NCBI RefSeq assembly: GCF_021018805.1 | Contig: NC_086247.1 | Location: forward strand, 821,501 to 885,500 | Source of the DNA: Prinia subflava | Taxonomy: Eukaryota; Chordata; Aves; Passeriformes; Cisticolidae | Direction of reading: 5' to 3' | Length of the DNA stretch: 64,000 bases | Shown: piece by piece, positions 11,351 through 22,700 of the stretch | Numbering within the stretch: position 1 is the stretch's first letter | Layout: each line of letters begins with the position of its first letter | Translations under genes and position numbers: made by a program | Notes under the pieces: generated by a model | Database searches by the model: none | What the model was told of the DNA's origin: nothing | The model's input: the letters and a program-made list of their open reading frames with translations, nothing else

Positions 11351-12689
11351 TTTCATTATCCAAGTTTTCTCCTCGTGAAGCATCACCGAGCCCTGGGGAA
11401 TTGGGAGAAAAATCCCACCCGCCGAAGAAACAACCAAACCCGCTCCCGGCGCCGCCGAGCCCGACGCCCACCTCCTTCCACGGAGAGACCCCATCCTTCC
11501 TTCATCTGCCATCTCCCACCATCCCTCCGGGGCTCCTCAGGACGCTCCGGAGACGCCTTCTCCCTCCGCTCTCCGCATCCACCCCGAAGGGTCGAATCCA
11601 GGGGGTGATTCCCGAATCCAAGCGCGAGTCTCTTCAAGCCCTTCCCGAGGAGAAGGAGTCTCCAGAGGGCCTGGCAGAGAGCCCTCCCCTCCGGAGCCGT
11701 GTGGGTGACGGCGCTGCCCTCCCCGAGCCGGCCTCCCCCGGGATTTTGCAACAGAAAGGAACCACAGAGGAGTTTTTTCCTGGCTTTTTCAGGAGAGTTT
11801 AATTAGTTGGGAGATGGGAAACGACGGGTCGCTTTTTTTTTTTTTTTTTTTTTGGTGGTGTTATTTGGGGTTTTCTCTTTTTATTCCCTTTTATTTTTTT
11901 CCGGAAAATATCCGATCTTTCCTCTTTGGGGCTGCTCCGAGAACCTGAATGGGTTCACTACAACCAGGAGGAGACCCCATGAGTTATTCCCTAATCCTGC
12001 TGTTTAAGACAAGATCGGCCTCAGATCCGCCTTTTTTCAGGGAAAAAAATTTAAAGGAAAAAAAAAAGGGAAGTTTGACCTCGCTGTGCTTTAGATCTGA
12101 ACCTGCAGCTGCAGCAGATGGCTCGGGAAGGCTCTAAAAATAAAAAAAAAGGGAAAAAAACACTTGACACAAGCAAAGGTTCCACTGCCACACCAAAAAA
12201 CAAGGTGAACTCAAAGCAAGGTAAAATTCCATTTTCCCCAGGAAAAAGCAGTTTGGAAAAGACCTGGAAAGCCTCATAGCCGTGGAGAAATCAAGATCAA
12301 ATCTGGGATTCGAATCCTAAATATTTAATAGCTCAGGCAAGGAGTCCAGAAGTGACACGGTGTAATCCATTTTTAATGCTCCATATTTTTCTTCCTGATG
12401 TCTCAGTCTAAAAAATTTTTGGAGCGACAATTTATCTGGAGTGGTTTAATACGAAATTAAAATTACGGCAGGGGAGGGATGGGGAGTTTAAGGATTCTCT
12501 CAGCTGGAAGGAGCTGTGGCATAAATGAATTATTTCCTGAAAGAGGCTTTTTTAAATTATTCCTTCCAGGCAGAGAAATTCCAGGAAATTTATACCTGCC
12601 CGGATCAGACACGAGATTTATGGATTTATACTAAGAAAAGGGAAGATTCCGAGTAGATAGGAGGAAAATGTGTTTGATGTGGATGGGAG
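11351..12689. other. Non-coding DNA, no gene seen
   Basis: CpG-rich from about 11420 to 11740, then AT-rich. A T21 run lies at 11833-11853. The 187-codon plus frame across 11239-11802 crosses a CR1 end and is not gene-like. Confidence 0.5.
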
Positions 12690-12866
12690 GTGCTGGAATG
12701 GAATTCCCAGAGAAGCTGTGGCTGCCCCATCCCTGGAAGTGTCCAAGGCCAGGTTGGACAGGGCTTGGAGCAACCTGGGATAGCGGGAGGTGTCCCTGCC
12801 CATGGAAAAAGCCGGAGCTGGATGGGCTTCAAGGTCCATTCCCACCCAAACCACTCCATGATTATC
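12690..12866 (+). mobile_element. CR1 LINE, 3'-terminal fragment
   Basis: Runs from 'GGTGCTGGAATGGAATTCCC' to 'ACCCAAACCACTCCATGATT'. Together with the next, opposite copy it forms a tail-to-tail pair separated by about 75 bases. Confidence 0.86.
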
Positions 12867-12942
12867 CACGCACAATTCCCGAAGATATTTCTGGAAAGAG
12901 CAGTGGATTATTCCCGTCTCCCGAGCCTTAAGTTTGGTCACA

Positions 12943-13345
12943 GAACCATGGAATGGTTTGGGTGGGAAGGGACCTTCAAGATCCTCTTGTTCCCAAGGGC
13001 AGGGACATCTTCCCCTATCCCAGGTTGCTCCAAGCCCTGGACAACCTGGCCTTGGACAATTCCAGGGATGGGACAGCCACAGCTTCTCTGGGAATTCCAT
13101 CCCAGTCCCTCACCACCCTCCCAGGCAAGAATTCCTTCCCAGTATCCCACCCAAATCTCCCTTTTCCCAGTGGGAAGCCATTCCCTGTGTCCTGTCCCTC
13201 CATCCCTTGTCCCCAGTCCATCTCCAGCTCTCCTGGAGCCCTTTTAGGAGCTGGAAGGAGCTCTGAGGTCTCCCTGGATCCTTCCCTTCTCCAGCCTGGA
13301 CATTCCCAACCTCATCTGACAGAGGTGGTGACACCTCACTGATAT
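12943..13345 (-). mobile_element. CR1 LINE, 3' fragment
   Basis: Reads in reverse from 'ACCATGGAATGGTTTGGGTG' to 'CCTTCTCCAGCCTGGACATT'. Its 3' end faces the 3' end of the copy at 12690. Confidence 0.87.
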
Positions 13346-14319
13346 TCCACATCCTGAACATTCCATGTCCAGAAATTCCTTCCTTGCTGCATTTCTGGGA
13401 AAAAAACAACAAAACCCAACAGCGGCAGCTCAACCATTCCCACTTTTCCTCTGGGCAAAGCTTGCAGTGGTGTTTTCCACAGCTTAAAACGCCTGGAGGG
13501 ATCTCTGTCCCATTTTATTCAGCCCCAATTCCCAACTCTTTCCTTCCAGGCCGCGTCCCAACCCTGCGGCTTTTCCCCCAGGGAAAAACTCGGGAATGCG
13601 TCACTTGTTTTCCCGGATTTCACCAATATTTGTTTTAATCTGGCCCTGATTAATTGGAGTGATTTCATTACCCCTGAAATTCCAGTCTCTGGAATTTCAT
13701 GCTTCCAGTTGTCTTCAACTCCTCAAAAAAAAAAAACCTTGGGAAAAGTCACTCCGAATAATGTCTCCGCTTCCCAAACCATCCAACTGGGAAAAGCCTG
13801 ACCTACTTGGCAGGAGAGCGGAGAGCCTGCGCTCTTCTCTTTATTTTTTTTACTTTTTATTTCTTTTTAATGATTTAAGAGAATCCAAACAGGAGGCACT
13901 GGAGAGGTGGGAATTCTGCAGAGCCATTAAGAGACCACCACAGCGTTTGGAAGTTCCTTATCCGCGTTTTTCCCCGTAATCCAAATTTCCTCCGTCAGTT
14001 CACCAAAATAGGGGATTTTACGCTGCATTTTACCAGTTCCCAAACTCAGGTTTGGGGAAGAATACTGAGGAAAGGGCAACCAGCAGGAAAATCAGGATGG
14101 AAATTTGTCAGGAAACACAAGAAATTATAAAAAATGAAATTAAAAAAAAAAGAAAAATAAAGGGAGATAAAAAATAAAGGGAAAAAAATAAAGGGAGAGG
14201 CCTAAAAGGAAAGGGAAAGGAAAATATCTGGAATTTGTTCCTTTTTGGTCCTTCCTAAACCACTGAGAGGAAGAAGGAGGAAAAAGACTGGGATAGGATG
14301 GGGTGGAATGGAAGGGGAT
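13346..14319. other. Non-coding DNA, no gene seen
   Basis: Contains an A12 run near 13726, a T-rich stretch near 13840-13870 and an A-rich stretch near 14130-14200. No repeat family recognised. Confidence 0.45.
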
Positions 14320-14665
14320 TCCTTCTCATCCTGGAGAAGAGAAGGATCCAGGGAAACCTCAGAGCCCCTTCCAGGGCCTAAAGGGGCTCCAGGAGAGCTG
14401 GAGAGGGACTTGGGATGAGGAATGGAGGGACAGGACACAGGGAATGGCTTCCCACTGCCAGGGGGCTGGGATAGATGGGATATTGGGAAAGAATTCTTCC
14501 CTCTGAGGTGCTGGAATAGAATTCCCAGAGAATCTGTGGCTATCCCATCCCTGGAAGTGTCCAAAGCCAGTTTGGAGCAATCTGGGATGGTGGAATTTTA
14601 GGGGTTGGAATTCCACAATTCTTTACGTCCCTTCCAACCCAAATTCCATGATTCCACGATCCTAC
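14320..14665 (+). mobile_element. CR1 LINE, 3' fragment
   Basis: Begins at 'CATCCTGGAGAAGAGAAGG' and ends 'CCTTCCAACCCAAATTCC' followed by 'ATGATTCCACGATCC'. Confidence 0.86.
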
Positions 14666-15369
14666 CACATCCCCCTCTTCATCCACATGGAAACAGGGGG
14701 TTGGTAATGACATAACCTCATCCCGGTTATCCATAAAAACGAGATGAGGGACACTCATTAATCCCATAAAACTCTAATACCGAGCCGCAGCTTTGGGCGT
14801 GCAAATAGGTCACGGAAACGAGGCAGAACCTCGTAATTCCCAGTGGGAATGGAGGGGGTGGGACAAACAGGAATCTGCTCTTTTCCCGGGAGAATTTGGC
14901 TCCTTGCACTCAAATCCCTCCCGAGAAGCCGAATTCCTCCAGGAAATTCATCCTGCAGTGCTCATGAGCAGCAAACAGGGAGAGATTCGGATCCTGTGGA
15001 TGGAGAGCCGGGATAAAAGCCCAGGAAATTGCTGAGCGCTGATCCTGCTTCTTCTCCCGGAGTGTGGAATCTTTTTGGCGTCTCGAGCTTCCGGGGTGAA
15101 GGACGGTGCTTCGAGATGAATAACTCGAAATAACGGCACAAAACGCGGCAAATTTAGCAGTTTTTGCCGGGCTCAGTGTCAGCTGTCTGCAGCTATTTAC
15201 GGGGATATCAGGGAATTCGGGATTTGTCAGCTGGATTGAAGATGGGAGAACGTTGCTTGGGAAAATGTCTCAATTAAACTCCGCAAAAATCCTGCAAAAA
15301 CCCCGCAAAAAGCCCTCAAAAAGAGCAGGATCTTTGCGGGGTTTGGGGGGTTCTGGCCCAAGATTTTTG
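14666..15369. other. Non-coding DNA, no gene seen
   Basis: Unremarkable. A short run of CAAAAAG/CAAAAA words lies near 15285-15320. Confidence 0.45.
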
Positions 15370-15800
15370 GTCTGGCCTTGGACACTTCTGGGGAGGGGGC
15401 AGCCACAGATTCTCTGGGAATTCTTCTCCAGTGGAATTCCCACTCTCCCAGGGAAGAAATCCGTCCCAATATCCCATCTTCTCCTGCCCTCTGACAGTGG
15501 GAAGCCATTCCCTGTGTCCTGTCCCTCCATCCCTTGTCCCCAGTCCCTCTCCAGCTCTCCTGGAGCCCCTTTAGGCACTGGAAGGGGCTCCGAGGTTTCC
15601 CTGGATCCTTCCCTTCTCCAGGCTGGACATTCCCAGCTCTCCCAGCCCTTGGAGCAACTCCATGACCTCCTCTGGATCTGCTCCAGCAGCTCCACGTCCT
15701 TCTGCTGTTGGACCCCAGAGCTGGATGCAGAATTCCAGGTGAGATTTCACTGGAACGGGACAGAGGGGCAGAATTCCTTCTTTTCCTGCTCACACTGTGG
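15370..15800 (-). mobile_element. CR1 LINE fragment lacking the 3' tail
   Basis: Begins inside the element at 'CTGGCCTTGGACACTTCTGG', so the terminal ~100 bases usual for this family are missing. It continues to 'GGGGCAGAATTCCTTC'. Otherwise well preserved. Confidence 0.85.
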
Positions 15801-16634
15801 CATCCAAACATTTTACTGGATGACAGCAGTGACCAGTTTCACCTTCACCTACCCAGGAGTGGATCAAACTCTGGGAATCTCAAAGCTTGGAACTGCAGCA
15901 GCGACGTGAGAGCGGGAACGGCGAGAAATCAAAGCCCAGAGCTGAATTTCCATCAACACCCAGCGCCTCAAAGTTCAGGGTCACGGTGTCAACCCACTTA
16001 AGCGTGGCCTAAAATAGTTAAGCAAGAGCTGAGTCTGCACCTGAATCCTCCTGACCTTCATCCCATCCCATTAATTTCATCCCATCCCATCCATTAATTT
16101 GGATCGCTCCGAGCGTTTCATACTTGATTGCCAGGGAAGATAATTTGCTGTGCCAGCCCTGCTATCAAATCCCAGGCACCGAGCACACGGATTTGGGGCA
16201 GGGAGACTCCAAAAACTCCCCAGGGACAGCCACTCCCAGTGAGGAATGTGCAGTTTCTTCCCAGAGAAGCCCACCAGAAATCAGGGATTAATAGGAAAAA
16301 CAACCAAACCGGGAAAAACGGGAGAACCTTTTCATGTGAGCGACGCAGGGAATGCAGAGATTCCTCCACCTGGCAAACCTCAACTGGTGGAACGAGTTTT
16401 CCCAGTCCAACTCAGACTTGGTGGATCAAGGAAAGGGTTGGAATTACTTCCAAAACATTTCTGTAATGATTTTAATGAAGGCAATAAAAATTCTGTTCAC
16501 AGATCCGATATCCGACATATTCTCTTTTGGACAAGTGGATTTTTTCCTCAAAAGCCTGGAAACATTTTCTGGAAACTGAGCCTGTGAGTTTTCCTGATAA
16601 CTCCTGATAAATAAATATCCTGATAAATCCTTCC
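15801..16634. other. Non-coding DNA, no gene seen
   Basis: A short CCCATCC repetition lies near 16060-16090. No supported exon. Confidence 0.45.
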
Positions 16635-16850
16635 AGTGGCTAAATGGGATCTAAGAGAGCTGGAGAGGGAATTCACTTTGGAAAAGTGATAGGACACAGG
16701 GAATGGCTTCCTACTGCAAGAAGGTGGCTTTAGGTGGGATCTTGGGATGGAATTTCTCCTTGGGAGAGCGTGGTGGATCCCTAAATCCACACCCCTAAAA
16801 GGGATTTTTTCCTAGAATCACTTCAAGCCCTGTTGGAACCCAACCACTTT
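16635..16850 (+). mobile_element. CR1 LINE, diverged 3' fragment
   Basis: Weaker match than the other copies: 'GAGAGCTGGAGAGGGA', 'GACACAGGGAATGGCTTCC', and a decayed end 'GTTGGAACCCAACCAC'. Probably an older insertion. Confidence 0.65.
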
Positions 16851-17261
16851 AAAAAAATAATATTTTGTAACATTTACAGAGCAGAACTGGAATCGGGAGA
16901 GGTTGGAAAGTGCTTGGCCACCCAAGGGGAGATGATTTCCCTCATTTTCGTGACGTTACTTCAAGCCCTGGTGGCTGCCCGGCGCCGTTCCCCATGGAAG
17001 TTCCGAGGGAAAGCTGCATCCGCGGACGGCATCGCCCCCGAGGAAAACCAGCTTTTATCAACACCCACGGCGGCGTCAGCGAGTGGATCTCTGATTTTTA
17101 TTAAGTAAAAAGTGCATCACTCCCTGATTCCATGGGGGGTTGCGCTCTCCATGGCGGATTTTTATCCGTTTCCAGAATTTTTTTTCCAGTTTAGCACCGG
17201 GAATTAAGCGGGGATGAGCGGGAAGAAGCAGAAGGATAAAGAAATGGAAGAAATCAGGTTT
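16851..17261. other. Non-coding DNA, no gene seen
   Basis: No repeat or exon recognised. Confidence 0.4.
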
Positions 17262-17392
17262 TTGGAGGAACCCAGGTTGGACGGGGGTTTGGAGAAACCT
17301 GGGATAGTGGAAGGTGTCCCTGCCCATGGATTGGGAGTGGGATGAGACGGTCTTGAAGATCCCTTTCCAACCCAAACCATTCCATGGCTTTT
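17262..17392 (+). mobile_element. CR1 LINE, short 3'-terminal fragment
   Basis: 'GGAGAAACCTGGGATAGTGG', 'GTCCCTGCCCATGGATTGG' and 'TTTCCAACCCAAACCATTCC' identify the last ~130 bases of the element. Confidence 0.82.
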
Positions 17393-18137
17393 CCCCCTCT
17401 GGATTTCTACATCCTAAGGAAGCCTAGGATGATTTAAATCATCCCTTGGATGATTTAAAGATGGAAAAAAACATTGCCAGCCATGTGCCCGGCCCGCTTG
17501 CCACCCAGTTTTGTTTCTCAGTATTATTTAGCAGCATCTCGTACAGAGTAACTACAAACATCAGATTTAGAGGTGAGACAATTCCCCTCCCAATTAAAAA
17601 AAATCCAGGAAGTAACTCAGACCCTCGGCCAGACGAGGAAACAGGAGATTTCCCAAAGATGAAACTTTCCTTGGCCAAACTGGGGGCTCTTGGCTTCAAG
17701 GAGAGAGGCTGACAACTGGAAAAGCAGGAAAATCTCCTTAATGGCTCTTCCAACCACAAGTTGTGGCGTCCCCTGGGTCCTGATGCTATCAGGGCTTCAG
17801 ATATCCACGGGAGGGTTGTGTTATCCCGGTTTAATTCCCTGGCTTTGGTCTGGCTGGGCAATTACAGGAATTTTGCAAACGCTTAATCCTTAAATGAACT
17901 CGACTCCGGGTTTAGCTTCCCGCAGAGCCCGGCGGGCGCCTCTCAAAGAGGTGATCCGTGGAGGAGCCGGCTGGATCCCATCGCGCCCGGGACGGAGCCA
18001 AGCACTCCAGGAAAAATAAACAACCTGATGCCATCAGGCCTCCGCCTGCTCAACGCAATCCAAAGGCCGGGAGAATGAATGGAAGCGTTGGGGTGAAACC
18101 TCACCCTCCCCCCTGTGCAGGCGGTGATTATCCAAAG
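17393..18137. other. Non-coding DNA, no gene seen
   Basis: The stretch 17495-17580 is free of the surrounding GGAATTCC wording. It might be a conserved non-coding block, but nothing in it proves that. Confidence 0.35.
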
Positions 18138-19131
18138 CTGCCAGACAGGATCCAGGTCCTGCTTCCAGCCTTCCTGAAGACACAGGGAGGGATAAAACAG
18201 CCTCGTGCCATTTTGAAGAGGCTCAGGAGTTCCGAGGACACAAACGTGGCCTCTTCCGCTAGGCCGGGATGTGATAAATCCCTGGAAAGAAAGAAAAACC
18301 CGGCTTTGCCTGGGAAATAATCTGTTTTGATAAGAATCAGTGCACCAGACAGCACCCAGCTCCTGCTTCCCAAAGAGGAGGGATAAAACAGCCCCATCCC
18401 ATTTTGAAGAGGCTCAGGAATTCCGAGGACACAAACGTGGCCGCTTCCGCTAGGCCGCGGCCTTGTTTGGGATGTGATAAATCCCTGGAAAGAAAGAAAA
18501 ACCCGGCTTTGGCTGGGAACTAATCTGCTTTGATAGGAATCAGTGCACCAGACAGGATCCAGGTCCTGCTTCCCAAAGACACAGGGAGGGATAAAACAGC
18601 CCCGTCCCATTCTTAAGAGGCTCAGGAATTCCGAGGACACAAAGGCGGTCGCTTCCGCTAGGCCGGGATGTGATAAATCCCTGGAAAGAAAGAAAAACCC
18701 GGCTTTGGCTGGGAACTAATCTGCTTTGATAAGAATCAGTGCACCAGACAGCATCCAGGTCCTGTTGCCCAACGAGGTGGGGAGGGATGAAACAGCCCCA
18801 TCCCATTTTGAAGAGGCTCAGGAGTTCCGAGGACACAAACGTGGCCTCTTCAGCTAGGCCGGGATATGATAAATCCCTGGAAAGAAAGAAAAACCCGGCT
18901 TTGGCTGGGAACTGATCTGTTTTGATAGGAATCAGTGCACCACACAGGATCCAGGTCCTGCTTCCCAAAGACACAGGGAGGGATAAAACAGCCCCATCCC
19001 ATTCTGAAGAAGCTCAGGAATTCCGAGGACACAAAGGCAGTCGCTTCCGCTAGGCTGGGATGTGATAAATCCCTGGAAAGAAAGAAAAACCCGGCTTTGG
19101 CTGGGAACTAATCTGCTTTGATAAGAATCAG
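18138..19131 (+). repeat. Five-copy ~198-bp tandem array
   Basis: Successive 'CAGTGCACCA' marks at 18339, 18541, 18737 and 18933 give periods of 202, 196 and 196 bases. Each unit holds 'GATCCAGGTCCTGCTTCCC', 'AGGCTCAGGAATTCCGAGG', 'GATAAATCCCTGGAAAGAAAG' and 'CCCGGCTTTGGCTGGGAAC'. Units differ by a few substitutions, plus a small insertion (CCGCGGCCTTGTTTG) in the second. Minus-strand frames of 144-170 codons run through the array only because it is a repeat. Confidence 0.92.
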
Positions 19132-19639
19132 CGTGGGAACTGGAAGCTCCAGCAACAACCAGTCAAAGTCTATTTATACAAGACATCCCTGCCAGGGATC
19201 CATAGGAGAACTGACACCGGGAAGTCTGTGGGGGGAAAAAATCTCCGTTAACGCGCTCGTTTCAGCAAATGAGGACCTGGGGAAAAGCAGTTTCAGCAGT
19301 TTCGTGAAGCTCTGTCTAGAAACTGGATGTTTTTATCAGGGAATTATGGATTTTGGATGGTAGGGATCGTGATGGTGAGGCCGATATCCCATTATTGGGA
19401 AACGGGATGAGTTTTGCAGCCAAATCCAGGTCTCGCTCTGGGCGTCCATCCAAGGCTTCACCACGAGCTTGGGTGGACTCCAGGTGTTTTTTCATTTCCA
19501 CACCTGTACAGCTGTGGAATCCACCCTTCCATCCCCCTTCAGCACGGAATTCTGACTGATCAGGCCCTTCCAGTCAAAAGAATATGAATTCCTTCACGGA
19601 GATTTAGAGGGAAGAATCCCAGACAACACCATAACTACA
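19132..19639. other. Non-coding DNA, no gene seen
   Basis: Follows the 198-bp array. Contains no recognised repeat. It would be the 3' flank of the candidate exon at 19640 if that is real. Confidence 0.4.
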
Positions 19640-19969
19640 ATCAGTTAGTAATTTTATTCACTTTTCCTCGCTTTTTTGGACCCTTTTTATCCAAATCCCA
19701 AGTTCTTGAGAGCAACTCCTCTATGACATCAAAGGTGCGAGCGCACCCGGAATTCCGCATCCACTTAACACCAACTTCCTTCCACTGCAGCTCTTTGAAT
19801 GTTATGAATGAAAATTCGGATAATTCCTGAGGCAGACGATATTCCAGCTTTACCACCCGCATTTCCGGGACGCATTTCATTAGGAACTCACAACATCGCC
19901 TGCCCTTGAGCCGATCATTTTGTTGTCGGAGCCATATTCCTGGTCGGAGCTGAGCACGCGTCAGAAAAA
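19640..19969 (-). CDS. Candidate terminal coding exon of an unrecognised protein
   Basis: On the minus strand an open frame of about 100 codons runs from near 19969 to a TGA at about 19640. It encodes a mixed, globular-looking protein segment with balanced charged and hydrophobic residues (for example EYRLPQELSEFSFITFKEL and a basic end DKKGPKKRGKVNK). This is unlike the Pro/Ser/Gly-rich shadow frames elsewhere in the window. A possible acceptor, TTTTCTGACGCGTGCTCAG, lies just upstream at about 19964-19982, so it could be a last exon; a frame starting at the internal ATG (19880) gives 79 residues. I do not recognise the family. The plus-strand alternative is not protein-like. It could also be a decayed retrocopy; the segment at 20720-21145 may belong to the same gene. 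Confidence 0.4.
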
Positions 19970-20074
19970 TACTCAGATGGGGTTTTCAGGGATAATATTT
20001 TTGCCCTTTTAGAAGCAAATCAACTCAAATTAAGATACTGAACAAGATAAGGCTGAATCACTCACTGGAGATGG

Positions 20075-20452
20075 CCTGGAAGAGATGGGAATGTCCAGCC
20101 TGGAGAAGGGAAGGATCCAGGGAGACCTCAGGGCCCTTCCAGTGCCTAAAGGGGCTCCAGGAGAGCTGGAGAGGGACTTGGGACAAGGGATGGAGACACA
20201 GGACACAGGGAATGGCTTTAAATTGACAGAGGGCAGGGCTAGATGGGATATTGGGAAGGAATTCCTGGCTGTGAGGGTGGTGATGGGCTGGGATGGAATT
20301 CCCAGAGAATCTGTGGCTGCCCCCATCCCTGGAAGCATCCAAGGCCAGGCTGGAGCAATCTGGGATGGTGGAAAGTGTCCCTGCGCATGGCAGGGGATCG
20401 GAATGGGATAATCTCGGAGGTCCCTTCCCAACAAACCATTCCATAACTCCAC
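20075..20452 (+). mobile_element. CR1 LINE, 3' fragment
   Basis: Begins at 'GGGAATGTCCAGCCTGGAG', ends at 'CCCAACAAACCATTCCATA'. It lies between the two candidate coding segments, so it would be intronic if they form one gene. Confidence 0.86.
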
Positions 20453-20719
20453 ACTAATTCCAAACGCGATGTGACACAACCCCAGCCACTGTTCCCGAAC
20501 GACTTCGGATCCCTTTCTCCCAGAAAACAGCCCCCCAAAAAATCCCTTTTGACAACACACGAAAACACCCGGCTCGGCTCTCAGAAAAAGAGAAAAATTC
20601 AGTCTCCATCTGAATTTTAGGCATTTTTGACACGATCTCCCCGCTGTCAGAAATCAATCCCAGCTCCTAATGATTCATCCTGCTCTCCCGTAGCGACCGC
20701 TTTGATGTTTTGTTATTCC

Positions 20720-21145
20720 CTAAAATCCTCTGCACTTCTCCTTCCGCGACGCCGCAACTTTTTGATCAACAAACTCATCAGAGGCGCCGTCACGTGCTTC
20801 AGAAGTGCCCTCAGGTTCTAAAATAAGAATTTTATCTTCAAAACCGAGGTTATATTGAAATTCCGAGATAATTTCAGGAGGCTCCAGTGTCAGGTGATAC
20901 AAATAAAAAAGTCCTTCAGATTCCTGCTCTGCATTGAGGATTTGGAACTTCAAATCCTGTTTGGGGTGTATTTTGTGAGCCTGAAATTCCACAAAAAATT
21001 ACTCATTGGGGTCTATATCAACTCTGTTATTTTTGAAGCCCCTCACATCACTATCCCAAAGTTCCCCCTGCACTTTACTATCCATATCCATAATTCTCCG
21101 GAGGCTCTGATGGATAAATTGCTGTTTATTTATTTCCCTGTTAAG
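20720..21145 (-). pseudogene. Candidate coding segment with one in-frame stop, unrecognised protein
   Basis: In one minus-strand frame, 48 codons (21145-21002) are followed by a TAA at 21001-20999 and then 90 more open codons down to 20720. Both halves look like real protein: the first contains SLRRIMDMDSKVQGELWDSD, the second DLKFQILNAEQESEGLFYLY and PPEIISEFQYNLGFEDKIL. Codon choice is A/T-rich at third positions, unlike the GC-rich shadow frames around it. Either this is a broken copy of a gene, or two exons are involved and the TAA falls in intron or terminal sequence (no good donor is visible, and a 24-base gap would be too short for an intron). Possible partner of the segment at 19640-19969 in the same orientation. 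Function unknown. Confidence 0.4.
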
Positions 21146-22029
21146 TTATGAATTCACAAACAATTCCTCTGCCCTACCCCGGTGTCGTGACTGGCGAGGG
21201 AGCTGCGTGGAATTAACAGGAAATGGGGTTGGGATTCGAGAGGAAAACTCAAATAATCAAACGCGAGTTTATTGTGAACTTCAAATTACCCCAGACATTC
21301 CAAAAGCGCTGGGAATTTCCCTCCAGAGGGAAAAATCAGGGCTGCGTCCTTCATCCTCTGCTCGGAATAAAAGCTTCCTCTCCCTCACCTGCCTCTGGGA
21401 TGTGTGGAAATTTAGGACAATCCATTCCCTGGTGCTGAGCAAGGATTCCAATCTCTCCGAAAAGAAAATTAGAAGGTCTCAAAATGGGGGAAAAAAGCTG
21501 ATCTGAGACTGTCAAAGCACTGAAAGACTCAAATTTAGATTTTTTTTTTGTCAGTTAGGCGGTTTGGATTTTTTTTTTTTTTTGCAGTTTCTAATTTATT
21601 TATGGAATAATTAGGTAGGGATAAAATGATTAAGCAGTGGTGAAAATTCTCTTCCTGACGTTACAATGAAAAATGAGGAAGAAACCATTGAGCAGAGCCT
21701 TGAACTCTGTTCAATATCTGAAAGCAGCATAAATTTTCTTATTTTAAAGCCAACTTCACTCTTAAGGGCGGCCTTTAATTACAATTATTTCCTTTAACCT
21801 TGACAGCTTCCCATTTTATTGGATATTATTGGATATTAGCCGGGGAGAGCTCCTCATCTCACCCTAGGAAGTTACAAAGCAGTTCCTGGAGAGTGTAATA
21901 AAACTCCATTTCCAATTTAAATCCACTTTTAGAAGCGGAATTGTGCACCCACACTTCCACTCCTGCAGATAATCAGGAGTTCCTTCTCCTATAAAAGATT
22001 TTCCTGTAAGGAATGGTGGAAAAAAATCC
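21146..22029. other. AT-rich non-coding DNA, no gene seen
   Basis: T-runs near 21541 and 21570. The interval 21590-21840 is AT-rich and free of CR1, with TAATTA-type words. It could be a non-coding conserved region, but this is unproven. Confidence 0.4.
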
Positions 22030-22250
22030 CAGAATTCCAGGGTGGTTTGGATCCATGGGATCATCCAGTCCCACCTCCTGGGATTTTTCCACACTTTCCA
22101 TTATCCCAGTTGCTCCAAGCCCTGTCCAACCCAGCTTTGCACAATTCCAGAGATGGGGCAGCCACAGCTTCTCTGGGAATTCCATTTCAGCCCCTCGCCA
22201 CGCAGGGGAAAATTCCTTCCCAAAATCCAACATAAACGAAATATTTTTCC
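22030..22250 (-). mobile_element. CR1 LINE, diverged 3' fragment
   Basis: Recognised by 'GTTGCTCCAAGCCCTGTCC' and 'GGGAATTCCATTTCAGCCCC'. The 3' end is decayed. Confidence 0.78.
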
Positions 22251-22534
22251 AGCCCAAGCCTCTCTCCGGCTCACGCGGATCCTCAGGGTCACCTCTGGCT
22301 CGATTTATTCCGGAAGCCATTAACTCGAGGATCCACGTGGGCCTCTCCAATCGTTCTCCACAGAAATGGAAACAAGAAATAAAATCAAGGAATTGCAAGG
22401 CAGCAATTCGAGCACCAACTGAAGAGTTCTGACACATCCCAATCACGGAATTCAGTTTTTGTTGGTGAAGATGGGAGACGCCCTCCCAGGGCTGGAACAG
22501 CTCCATACTTTTGCGGCCAGTTTTATAGGATTTG

Positions 22535-22700
22535 GGAATATTTTGGGTTGGATGGAGCCTTCAAATCTTCCAATTCCATGGTCAGGGGCACTTTCTGCTA
22601 TCGCAGGTTGCTCCAAGCCCTGTCCAACCTGGCTTTGAACACTTCCAAAGATGGGGCAGCCAAGGATTTTCTGGGAAAACCAGGCCAGGGTCCTCTCCCT
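22535..22700 (-). mobile_element. CR1 LINE, short 3' fragment
   Basis: 'TTTTGGGTTGGATGGAGCC', 'CAGGTTGCTCCAAGCCCTG' and 'AAGATGGGGCAGCCAAGG' place it as the last ~165 bases of the element in reverse. Confidence 0.8.

Noticed and set aside
15253..15909. Long plus-strand frames (200 codons and more) across CR1 copies, also at 14, 32, 37 and 48 kb
   Set aside because: They translate the antisense of the CR1 3' region (recurring SQLSQP and SLSSSPGAPLG strings) and occur identically at each copy.
17439..17861. 140-codon minus-strand frame with a plausible short segment near 17500-17560
   Set aside because: Only about 25 residues look protein-like, and the acceptor-like TGTTTGTAG is not backed by a donor or continuing frame.
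18138..19131. CRISPR-like array of regular repeats
   Set aside because: Whole 198-bp units are repeated with no variable spacers, and the genome is avian.
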